Positions 16,657 through 24,289 of a stretch of 64,000 nt of DNA are shown piece after piece; the stretch's first letter is position 1; every line of letters begins with the position of its first letter. A program made the position numbers and the translations under genes. The notes beneath the pieces are model-generated. The model was not told the DNA's origin, searched no databases, and saw only the letters and a list, made by a program, of their open reading frames with translations. This DNA is from Mycolicibacterium sphagni. Its GTDB lineage: Bacteria; Actinomycetota; Actinomycetes; Mycobacteriales; Mycobacteriaceae. The stretch is taken from assembly GCF_002250655.1 (NCBI RefSeq), contig NZ_NOZR01000027.1:23551-87550 (forward strand), read 5' to 3'.

Positions 16657-17703
16657 GTGACCTACGACCCGGGGCACCGCGGCGGCGGTCGTGTGCCGAT
16701 GCTGCGCAACGAGTGGCGCGAGCCGCTGCGCGCGCTACGGGATCCGTTGGCGGAAGAGTCGGGCCGGCCCAGATCCAACCGGGACCAGCGTCGTCAATGG
16801 CGTAAGCAGAGTTGGCTGGGCAGGTTCATCTCGACCTACGGCTGGCGCGCATACGCGCTGCCGGTGCTGGTGGTGCTCACCGGAGTGGTGCTGTATCAGA
16901 CCATCACCGGAACCGCCGCTCCGGCTCCGGAGGGCACCGCCGAACACGAAGTTCAGGGGCCGCCGACGATCGGGTCGAGTGGCACGTCGATCATCGGCGC
17001 GCCGCCGCGCGGCCTGACCGAATTCGACGCCAACCTACCGACCGGGATTCTGCCCGACGGCGGGGAGTACACCGAGGCCGGAGCCAAGACATGGCACATC
17101 GTGCCGGGCACCACACCCAAGGTCGGTGAGGGCACTGCGAAGACCTTCACCTACACCGTGGAAGTCGAGGACGGCGTCGACACCGCATCGTTCGGCGGTG
17201 ACGAGGGGTTTGCCCGGATGGTCACCGAGACGTTGGCCAACCCGAAGAGCTGGATCCACAATCCGCAGTTCGCCTTCCAGCGGGTCGACGCCAGCAGCGC
17301 GGGCGTCAAACCGGACTTCCGGGTGTCGCTGACGTCCCCGATGACGGTGCGCGAGGGTTGCGGCTACGAGATTCCGCTCGAGTCCTCCTGCTACAACCCG
17401 GCGTACGGCGGCCCTGATGCCCAGCCGCGGGTGTTCATCAACGAGTCCCGCTGGGTGCGCGGCGCGGTGCCGTTCCAGGGCGATATCGGTTCCTACCGGC
17501 AATATCTGATCAATCACGAGGTCGGCCACGCCATCGGCTATCAGCACCACGAACCCTGCGACGACAACGGCGGCCTGGCTCCGGTGATGATGCAGCAGAC
17601 GTTCTCCACCGCCGACAACGACGCCTCGCGGTTCGACCCGGAGTACGTCAAGCCCGACGGGAAGACCTGCCGGTTCAACTCGTGGCCGTATCCGATCGCC
17701 TGA
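16657..17703 (+). CDS. DUF3152 membrane protein with a metzincin zinc motif
   Basis: A 348-residue protein starting at GTG 16657. A basic cytoplasmic region is followed by a membrane anchor (RAYALPVLVVLTGVVLYQT, about 65-82) and an external domain. Near the C-terminus it has HEVGHAIGYQHH: His287, Glu288, His291 and His297 fit the HExxHxxGxxH metzincin signature exactly, and PVMMQQ at 310-314 could be the Met-turn. It may thus be a surface zinc peptidase, although the family (Rv3207c) is listed as a domain of unknown function. Four cysteines flank the domain. The stop codon starts the first unit of a tandem repeat. Confidence 0.82.
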   Translation: MTYDPGHRGGGRVPMLRNEWREPLRALRDPLAEESGRPRSNRDQRRQWRKQSWLGRFISTYGWRAYALPVLVVLTGVVLYQTITGTAAPAPEGTAEHEVQGPPTIGSSGTSIIGAPPRGLTEFDANLPTGILPDGGEYTEAGAKTWHIVPGTTPKVGEGTAKTFTYTVEVEDGVDTASFGGDEGFARMVTETLANPKSWIHNPQFAFQRVDASSAGVKPDFRVSLTSPMTVREGCGYEIPLESSCYNPAYGGPDAQPRVFINESRWVRGAVPFQGDIGSYRQYLINHEVGHAIGYQHHEPCDDNGGLAPVMMQQTFSTADNDASRFDPEYVKPDGKTCRFNSWPYPIA

Positions 17704-17843
17704 CGACGATGCGGGGTGAGGTACGAGCCCTGAGGAGGAGTCGGGCAATCGGGCAGCGCCTGACGACGATGCGGGGTGAGGTACGAGCCCTGAGGAGGAG
17801 TCGGGCAATCGGGCAGCGCCTGACGACGATGCAGGGTGAGGCC
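17701..17843. repeat. MIRU-like tandem repeat, two perfect 60-base units plus a partial third
   Basis: The 60 bases at 17701-17760 are repeated exactly at 17761-17820, and a third copy keeps its first 21 bases with one change (G to A at 17833). Each unit begins with TGACGACGATGC and contains TGAGGAGGAG, which recalls the mycobacterial interspersed repetitive units that sit at gene ends and carry stop and start codons. The first unit supplies the stop codon of the DUF3152 gene. Confidence 0.85.
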
Positions 17844-17953
17844 AGGCTCGGGAAGGTTTCGCGGCTGTTTGCCGTTGCTCTGACCACCTGCTGAGATGGA
17901 TGAGGAACGTCCGTCGGGCGAGTGCCGATTCGAGCGAATCCGAGGAGTAGCCG

Positions 17954-19129
17954 GTGTCTTCGTTGCCGCCGCTGGTCGAGCCAGCCGCCGAGCTCGCCCG
18001 TGAAGAGGTCGCGCGCTACAGCCGCCACCTGATCATCCCGGACCTGGGTGTGGACGGGCAGAAACGCTTGAAGAACGCCAAGGTCCTGGTGATCGGCGCC
18101 GGCGGGTTGGGCTCGCCCACCCTGCTCTACCTGGCCGCGGCCGGCGTCGGCACGATCGGCATCGTCGAGTTCGACGTGGTCGACGAGTCCAACCTGCAGC
18201 GCCAGATCATTCACGGCCAGTCCGATATCGGCCGCTCCAAGGCCGAGAGCGCCCGCGACTCCGTCCTCGAGGTCAACCCGCTGGTCACGGTGCACCTGCA
18301 CGAGCTGCGCCTGGAGCCCGACAACGCGGTGCAGTTGTTCGAGCAGTACGACCTGATCCTGGACGGCACCGACAACTTCGCCACCCGCTACCTGGTCAAC
18401 GACGCCGCGGTGCTGGCGCACAAGCCCTACGTGTGGGGCTCGATCTACCGCTTCGAGGGACAGGCCTCGGTGTTCTGGGAGGACGCCCCCGACGGTCTGG
18501 GCCTCAACTATCGCGACCTGTATCCCGAACCACCGCCGCCGGGCTTGGTGCCGTCCTGCGCCGAAGGTGGCGTCCTGGGCATACTGTGCGCCTCGATCGC
18601 CTCGATCATGGGCACCGAGGCCATCAAGCTGATCACCGGCATCGGGGATACCCTTCTGGGCCGGCTGATGGTCTACGACGCGCTGGACATGACGTACCGC
18701 ACGATCCGGATCCGCAAGGACCCCGAGACGCCGAAGATCACCGAACTCATCGACTACGAGTCGTTCTGCGGGGTGGTGTCCGATGCCGCCGCCGACGCCG
18801 CCCAGGGTTCCACCGTGACTCCGCTGGAGTTGCGTGAGCTGATCGAGTCGGGCAAGAAGGTCGCCCTGATCGACGTCCGAGAGCCGGTGGAGTGGGAGAT
18901 CAACCACATCACCGGCGCCGAACTCATCCCGAAGTCGGTGATCGAGTCCGGTGAAGGCCTGAGCAGGTTGCCGCACGACCGCACCCCGGTGCTCTATTGC
19001 AAGACGGGGGTGCGCTCGGCCGAGGCGCTGGCCGTGGTGAAGAGGGCCGGTTTCGCCGATGCGCTGCATCTGCAGGGCGGCATTGTCGCCTGGGCGAAGC
19101 AAATCGATCCCGACATGGTGATCTACTGA
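17954..19129 (+). CDS. moeZ: Adenylyltransferase/sulfurtransferase MoeZ
   Basis: A 391-residue two-domain enzyme starting at GTG 17954. The E1-like ThiF/MoeB domain has the nucleotide loop VLVIGAGGLGSPTLLYLAA, NLQRQIIHGQSDIG and the LDGTDNFATRYLVNDA stretch. The C-terminal rhodanese domain (about 285-391) has the catalytic loop LYCKTGVRS. MoeZ adenylates and thiolates the C-terminal Gly-Gly of small sulfur carriers such as MoaD and CysO, feeding molybdopterin and cysteine synthesis. The typical zinc CxxC pairs of MoeB are not seen. A weak SigH/SigE-like element (GGAAC, 18 bases, GATT at 17904-17930) lies upstream. Confidence 0.92.
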   Translation: MSSLPPLVEPAAELAREEVARYSRHLIIPDLGVDGQKRLKNAKVLVIGAGGLGSPTLLYLAAAGVGTIGIVEFDVVDESNLQRQIIHGQSDIGRSKAESARDSVLEVNPLVTVHLHELRLEPDNAVQLFEQYDLILDGTDNFATRYLVNDAAVLAHKPYVWGSIYRFEGQASVFWEDAPDGLGLNYRDLYPEPPPPGLVPSCAEGGVLGILCASIASIMGTEAIKLITGIGDTLLGRLMVYDALDMTYRTIRIRKDPETPKITELIDYESFCGVVSDAAADAAQGSTVTPLELRELIESGKKVALIDVREPVEWEINHITGAELIPKSVIESGEGLSRLPHDRTPVLYCKTGVRSAEALAVVKRAGFADALHLQGGIVAWAKQIDPDMVIY

Positions 19130-19165
19130 CGCTAACTTTGCACCGCGACAATTTAGGCTGTCGGG

Positions 19166-20020
19166 GTGACTGACGAGAACCCGCCCGAACATGTTTTGGC
19201 GGCGTTCGGTCTCAAGGGCAATGATCCCGAACCGCTCGGCGGGGGCTGGGAGGGCGGCTTCAAGTGCGGCGAGGTGGTGCTTTCGGTGATCGCCGACCAC
19301 GCCAGGGCCGCCTGGTCGGCGAAGGCGCGCGAGACGTTGTTCATCGACGGAGTCCGGCTCGCCCGGCCGGTGCGGTCGACTGACGGCCGCTATGTGGTGT
19401 CGGGTTGGCGGGCAGACACATTCGTGGCCGGTACTCCGGAGCCTCGCCACGACGAGGTCGTCTCGGCCGGAGTGCGCCTGCACGAGGCCACCGCCAAACT
19501 GGAGAGGCCCCGGTTCCTGACCCAGGCGCCGGTGGCACCGTGGAGCGATGTGGACGTGTTCATCGCCGCGGACCGCGCGGCGTGGGAAGAGCGTCCGCTG
19601 CACTCGCTTCCGCCTGGGGCGATGGTGGCACCGGGCTCGGCCGACGGCGAACGGTCGGTGGAACTGATCAATCAGCTGGCCGGATTGCGCAAGCCGACCA
19701 AGAGCCCCAGTCAGCTGGTTCACGGCGACCTGTACGGCACCGTTCTGTTCGCGGGGACGGCCGCGCCGGGTATCACGGACATCACCCCGTACTGGCGGCC
19801 GGCGTCGTGGGCGGCCGGAGTGGTCGTTGTCGATGCACTCGCGTGGGGTGAGGCCGACGACGGTTTGATCGAGCGTTGGGATGCCCTGCCGGAGTGGCCG
19901 CAGATGTTGCTGCGTGCCTTGATTTTTCGGCTTGCGGTGCACGCGCTGCATCCGCGTTCGACGGCGGCGGCGTTCCCCGGTCTGGCGCGGACCGCGGCGC
20001 TGATCCGGTTGGTGCTCTAG
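19166..20020 (+). CDS. Aminoglycoside-phosphotransferase-fold protein (TIGR02569-type)
   Basis: A 284-residue protein with a kinase-like fold. The central HGDLYGTVLF resembles the catalytic HGDxxxxN loop of aminoglycoside phosphotransferases, but the usual asparagine is replaced, and ITDITPYWRPASWAAGVVVV takes the place of the metal-binding DFE-type segment. It may therefore be a weak kinase or a pseudokinase. The family is confined to actinobacteria (Rv3205c). It follows moeZ by 36 bases on the same strand and may be cotranscribed. Confidence 0.75.
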   Translation: MTDENPPEHVLAAFGLKGNDPEPLGGGWEGGFKCGEVVLSVIADHARAAWSAKARETLFIDGVRLARPVRSTDGRYVVSGWRADTFVAGTPEPRHDEVVSAGVRLHEATAKLERPRFLTQAPVAPWSDVDVFIAADRAAWEERPLHSLPPGAMVAPGSADGERSVELINQLAGLRKPTKSPSQLVHGDLYGTVLFAGTAAPGITDITPYWRPASWAAGVVVVDALAWGEADDGLIERWDALPEWPQMLLRALIFRLAVHALHPRSTAAAFPGLARTAALIRLVL

Positions 20021-20313
20021 AACTCGTGACGGGCTTGCGCCAGACTCACCCGGCCGTCCTTGGCCAGCACGCCTTCTGCGCGTAGCAGCTCGAGCTGTCG
20101 GGTCACCAGATGCGCGGCCGGCCGACCCGACGCGGTGATCACCCGATGCCATGGCAGATCCGAAGAGTCGGTGCGCATGATCCATCCCACGATTCGCGGG
20201 CTGGAAAGTTTTGCGGCCGAAGCGATATCACCGTAGGTGGCGACCCGGCCCGCCGGTATCGACGCCACCAGCCGGCGCACCAGCTCGACCTGGTCCTCGG
20301 TGACCGGGGCCAT
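20017..20313 (-). CDS. Alkyltransferase-like protein (ATL), MGMT family
   Basis: A 98-residue protein starting at ATG 20313. It has the DNA-binding half of O6-alkylguanine-DNA alkyltransferase: VRRLVASIPAGRVATYGDIA, RIVGWIMR and the active-site loop. That loop reads PWHRV (54-58), with tryptophan where the methyl-accepting cysteine (PCHRV) should be. Such ATL proteins bind O6-alkylguanine and hand the damage to nucleotide excision repair instead of repairing it themselves. It lies 2 bases downstream of lipV on the same strand. Confidence 0.9.
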   Translation of the reverse strand: MAPVTEDQVELVRRLVASIPAGRVATYGDIASAAKLSSPRIVGWIMRTDSSDLPWHRVITASGRPAAHLVTRQLELLRAEGVLAKDGRVSLAQARHEF

Positions 20314-20315
20314 GG

Positions 20316-21113
20316 CTAGCGTGCCTCGAGCAGTTCTCGGATGAGCGAGGCGGTCTCCGCCGGTTTGGCGTGCGGAACCATGTGCTGGCAGGCCAGCTCG
20401 ACGAGACTGAAGTCGGCACCGAGCCGTTCGGACAGCCCGTTGATCAGTTCTTCGCCGACATACGGCGGATCCGTCCACTGCGCCCGCACCACTGTGGTAG
20501 GAGTTCCCTTGTGCGGCAGCACGATATCTCGGGCCAGCTCACTCCAGTACGACATCATCGCCGGCACGCATATCCGCCAGCCGACGCGCCCGTTCGGCAG
20601 CGCGATGAGATGCTCGTCGAGGTCCTCGTCGAGTTCGGCCGGGTCCACGTCGGCCCACGAACCGGTGAACTTCTCGGTGCGGGCCTCGTCGCGGTCGGGG
20701 TAGTCCGGCGAAGCCAGCATGGCCTCGGAGATCTCGTGCATCCACTGGCCGTCCAGGCCGATCGCGGGGTCCAGCAGCACCAACCCGGACACCAGATCCG
20801 GGTACGCCGCCGCCAGGTTCAGCGCGACGGCCCCGCCGAACGAATGGCCGACCACCAGCACCGGGCCGTCGGCGTCGTTCTCGATCAAAGTCGCGAGTGC
20901 GGTGATATTGGCCTCGAGGGTCCACGGCGCCGAGTATGACGAGCGGCCGTGCCCGATCAGATCGGGTGCAGCCACGGTGATTTCGGGCAGGTGCCGGGCG
21001 GCCAGCCTGCCCCAGCGGCGGCCGTGACCCGTCAGGCCGTGGATGGCCAGCACCTGAACTGGTCCGTCCGGGCCGAACCGATGCACGTGAAGGGCGTGGG
21101 TCACGGCGTTCAT
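20316..21113 (-). CDS. lipV: Alpha/beta hydrolase LipV
   Basis: A 265-residue esterase or lipase of the alpha/beta hydrolase fold. The oxyanion region is LAIHGLTGHGRRW, the nucleophile elbow is VVGHSFGGAVAL, and the catalytic histidine is probably in ACQHMVPHAKP near the end. LVLLDPAIGLDGQ follows the nucleophile strand. The M. tuberculosis LipV cleaves short-chain esters at acidic pH; the natural substrate is unknown. The gene is divergent from adnA over a gap of only 38 bases and forms an operon with the ATL gene. Confidence 0.87.
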   Translation of the reverse strand: MNAVTHALHVHRFGPDGPVQVLAIHGLTGHGRRWGRLAARHLPEITVAAPDLIGHGRSSYSAPWTLEANITALATLIENDADGPVLVVGHSFGGAVALNLAAAYPDLVSGLVLLDPAIGLDGQWMHEISEAMLASPDYPDRDEARTEKFTGSWADVDPAELDEDLDEHLIALPNGRVGWRICVPAMMSYWSELARDIVLPHKGTPTTVVRAQWTDPPYVGEELINGLSERLGADFSLVELACQHMVPHAKPAETASLIRELLEAR

Positions 21114-21151
21114 GCTGCCATTGATCGAACTTGTCGGGGGTACGTGGTGTC

Positions 21152-24100
21152 ATGCCTGTCATGACGACACCCGCACTCGTGCACGAGGTGACCGAGCCGG
21201 CCGACGTGCTGCGCCCGGAGCTGCGTGGCACGGTGCGAGTTGTGGGCGGGCCGGGCACCGGCAAGACCAGCCTGCTGGTCGCGGCGGCGGCTGCGCACAT
21301 CGCGGCGGGAACCGACCCGGAATCGGTTCTGCTGCTGACGGGTTCGGGCCGGCTGGCCGCGACCACCCGCAGCGCGCTCACCACCGAGCTGCTCGCGGCA
21401 CGTTCAGCCGAACCGTGCCGCGCGGTGGTGCGTGAGCCGCTGGTCCGATCCGTGCACAGTTACGCGTTCGCGGTGCTGAGGCAGGCCGCCGCCCGGGCTG
21501 GTGATCCGCCGCCGCGCCTGGTCACCGGAGCCGAGCAGGACGCCATCATCCGCGAGCTGCTCGCCGGTGACCTCGAAGACGGGGAGGCCTCCGCATCGCG
21601 CTGGCCGCAGGTACTGCGTCCCGCGCTGACCACCGCCGGGTTCGCCACCGAACTCCGCGACCTGCTGGCCCGCTGCGCCGAGCGCGGGGTGGATCCATTG
21701 CAGCTGCAACGCATCGGACGGCTGTCCAGGCGATCCGAATGGGCTGCGGCGGGCCGGTTCGCCCAGCAGTACGAGCAGGTGATGCTGTTGCGCGCGGCCG
21801 TCGGCACGGCCGCACCGCAGGCCACCGTGCCCGCGTTGGGCGCCGCCGAGCTGGTTGGCGCTGCGCTGGAGGCGCTGGCCTCGAATGCCGACCTGCTGGC
21901 CGCCGAACGCTCCCGGATCCGGCTGCTGCTCGTCGACGACGCCCAGCACCTCGACCCGCAGGCTGCCCGGTTGGTCCGCGTGCTGGCCGCGGGCGCCGAT
22001 CTCACCCTGTTGGCCGGTGACCCGAACCAGGCGGTCTTCGGGTTCCGGGGTGCCGACCCTGCCGTGCTGACCGCCGCGGACACCCCGCTGGTCGAACTGA
22101 CCCGGTCACATCGGTGCGCGCCCGCGGTGACCGGGGCGATCAGTGGCATCGCGGCGGGCCTGCCCGGTAACAGCGCCTGGCGCGCACTGGACGGTAACGG
22201 CGACGACGGCGGATCCGTCCGCGTGCGGGTGGCCGGTTCGGCGCATGCCGAGGCGGCCCTGATCGCCGACACGCTGCGCCGCGCACACCTCGTCGACGGT
22301 GTGCCATGGTCGCAGCTGGCTGTCATCGTCCGCTCGCCGTCGGCGGTTGCGGCATTGCCCCGGGCGCTGGCGGGTGCCGGGGTTCCGGTCGCCGCGAATC
22401 ACGTGGCCGGGCCGGTTGCCGAGCAACCCGCGTCCGCAGCCTTGCTGGGGGTGTTGGCCGCAACCGCGGACGGTCTCACCGGCGAGCAGGCGGTGGCCTT
22501 GTTGACCGGGCCGATCGGCCGGGTCGACCCGGTGACCCTGCGTCAGCTGCGTCGTGCGCTGCGCCGCAGTGGGCCCGGGGTTTTCGGGGAGCAACTCGTC
22601 GCGGCACTTACCACCGGCCGGGTCGAGCTGCCGGCGACGCTGGCCCGTCCGGTCAACCGGGTGCGAGCGGTGCTGACGGCGGCCGCCCGAGGCCACCGTC
22701 AGCACCGCGACCCCCGCTACACCTTGTGGCAGGCCTGGGAGCGCAGCGGACTGCAGCGCCGCTGGCTGTCGGTGGCCGAGCGCGGGGGCACCGAGGGAGC
22801 GCTGGCCGACGGCAATCTCGAGGCAGTCACTGCACTGTTCGACATCGCCGACGATTACGTCTCGCGTACCGCGGGCGCGTCGCTGCGTGGCCTGCTCGAT
22901 CATGTTGCGGGCCTGCAACTTCCACAGGTCAGCGTCGATTCCCGGACGTCGGCTGAGACGGTGGCAGTGCTGAGCCCGCACGCGGCCCTTGACCGCGACT
23001 GGGAGCTGGTGGTCATTGCCGGGCTGCAAGACGGCTTGTGGCCCAACACCACACCGCGCGGTGGTGTGTTGGGCACCCAGCGGCTGCTCGACGTCCTCGA
23101 CGGCCTCGGCGATGACGTGTCCGCGCGGGCACCGCTGTTGGCCGAGGAGCGCAGGCTGCTCATCGCTGCGATGGGTCGCGCCCGGCGCGGGCTGCTGATC
23201 ACCGCCGTCGACAGCGAGGCCGGCGACGACACGGCGTTGCCGTCGCCGTTCGTCGCCGAACTCGCGGAGTACACCACCGGCGAGGCCGCCGCGCCTCAGC
23301 CGGCCGTCGCGCCGCCGGTGCTCGCACCGGCGGCGGTCGTCGGCCGGCTGCGCGCGGTGGTGTGCGCCCGGGTCGGCACGGTCACCGAAGGTGAACGTGC
23401 CACAGCTGCAGAGCAATTGGCGCGGTTGGCGGATGCGGGCGTGCCCGGCGCCGACCCGTCGCAGTGGTACGGCATGACCAGCGTCAGCACACTGGAGCCG
23501 TTGTGGAGCGGTGACCAGCACACTGTCACCCTGAGCCCGTCGACCCTGCAGACCCTGACGGACTGCCCGCTACGTTGGCTGGCCGAACGCCACGGCGGCG
23601 CCAACCGTCGCGAGCTGCGCTCCACGCTGGGCTCGGTGGTGCACGCGCTGATCGCCGATTCGGCGAGCAGCTCCGAGCAGCTGTCCGCACAGCTGGAGAA
23701 GCTCTGGAGCAGCTTGCCATTCGATTCGCCGTGGTATGCCGACAACGAGCTGGATCGGCACCGCGCCATGCTCGAGGCGTTCGTGGCCTGGCGGTCAGCG
23801 ACCCGCCACGAGCTGACCGAGATCGGCACGGAGATCGACGTCGACGGGGTGATCGCCGACCCCGATGGCCAGCTGCCCGGTGTTCGGGTGCGCGGGCGGG
23901 TCGACCGCCTCGAGCGTGACGCCGAAGGCCGGCTGGTCATCGTCGACGTCAAGACCGGCAAGAGCCCGGTGACCAAGGATGCGGCCCAGCGCCACGCCCA
24001 GCTCGGCCTCTACCAGTTGGCGGTGGCCGAAGGTGCACTCGCAGAAGGGGATCGCCCCGGTGGCGGAAAGCTGGTTTACGTCGCCAAGCCGAACACATCC

Positions 24101-24289
24101 GGGGCGACCGAACGTGAGCAGTCCGCTCTGACCCCGGACAGCGCCGGCGAGTGGCGCCAGACCGTGCAGGAGGCCGCGGGCGCCACCGCTGGCCCGCATT
24201 TCGTCGCCAGGGTCAACGACGGCTGCACGCACTGCCCCATGCGGGCGGCCTGCCCCGCCCACATCTCGCCGCGAACGGAGCCGTCGTGA
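21152..24289 (+). CDS. adnA: DNA helicase-nuclease AdnA
   Basis: AdnA is one of the two motor-nuclease subunits of the AdnAB complex that resects double-strand breaks in mycobacteria. This copy has 1045 residues from ATG 21152. The UvrD-like motor has motif I VVGGPGTGKTSLL, a divergent motif II VDDAQHLDPQAA and motif III GDPNQAVFGFRG. The C-terminal RecB-like nuclease contains GRVDRLERDAEGRLVIVDVK. Four cysteines for an iron-sulfur cluster frame it: one in TLTDCPLRWLAER and three in CTHCPMRAAC. Its stop overlaps the adnB start by 4 bases. Confidence 0.93.
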   Translation: MPVMTTPALVHEVTEPADVLRPELRGTVRVVGGPGTGKTSLLVAAAAAHIAAGTDPESVLLLTGSGRLAATTRSALTTELLAARSAEPCRAVVREPLVRSVHSYAFAVLRQAAARAGDPPPRLVTGAEQDAIIRELLAGDLEDGEASASRWPQVLRPALTTAGFATELRDLLARCAERGVDPLQLQRIGRLSRRSEWAAAGRFAQQYEQVMLLRAAVGTAAPQATVPALGAAELVGAALEALASNADLLAAERSRIRLLLVDDAQHLDPQAARLVRVLAAGADLTLLAGDPNQAVFGFRGADPAVLTAADTPLVELTRSHRCAPAVTGAISGIAAGLPGNSAWRALDGNGDDGGSVRVRVAGSAHAEAALIADTLRRAHLVDGVPWSQLAVIVRSPSAVAALPRALAGAGVPVAANHVAGPVAEQPASAALLGVLAATADGLTGEQAVALLTGPIGRVDPVTLRQLRRALRRSGPGVFGEQLVAALTTGRVELPATLARPVNRVRAVLTAAARGHRQHRDPRYTLWQAWERSGLQRRWLSVAERGGTEGALADGNLEAVTALFDIADDYVSRTAGASLRGLLDHVAGLQLPQVSVDSRTSAETVAVLSPHAALDRDWELVVIAGLQDGLWPNTTPRGGVLGTQRLLDVLDGLGDDVSARAPLLAEERRLLIAAMGRARRGLLITAVDSEAGDDTALPSPFVAELAEYTTGEAAAPQPAVAPPVLAPAAVVGRLRAVVCARVGTVTEGERATAAEQLARLADAGVPGADPSQWYGMTSVSTLEPLWSGDQHTVTLSPSTLQTLTDCPLRWLAERHGGANRRELRSTLGSVVHALIADSASSSEQLSAQLEKLWSSLPFDSPWYADNELDRHRAMLEAFVAWRSATRHELTEIGTEIDVDGVIADPDGQLPGVRVRGRVDRLERDAEGRLVIVDVKTGKSPVTKDAAQRHAQLGLYQLAVAEGALAEGDRPGGGKLVYVAKPNTSGATEREQSALTPDSAGEWRQTVQEAAGATAGPHFVARVNDGCTHCPMRAACPAHISPRTEPS

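Noticed and set aside
17675..20185. 836-residue minus-strand frame
   Set aside because: It is the antisense shadow of moeZ and the kinase-like gene, caused by high GC at third positions; no family segments.
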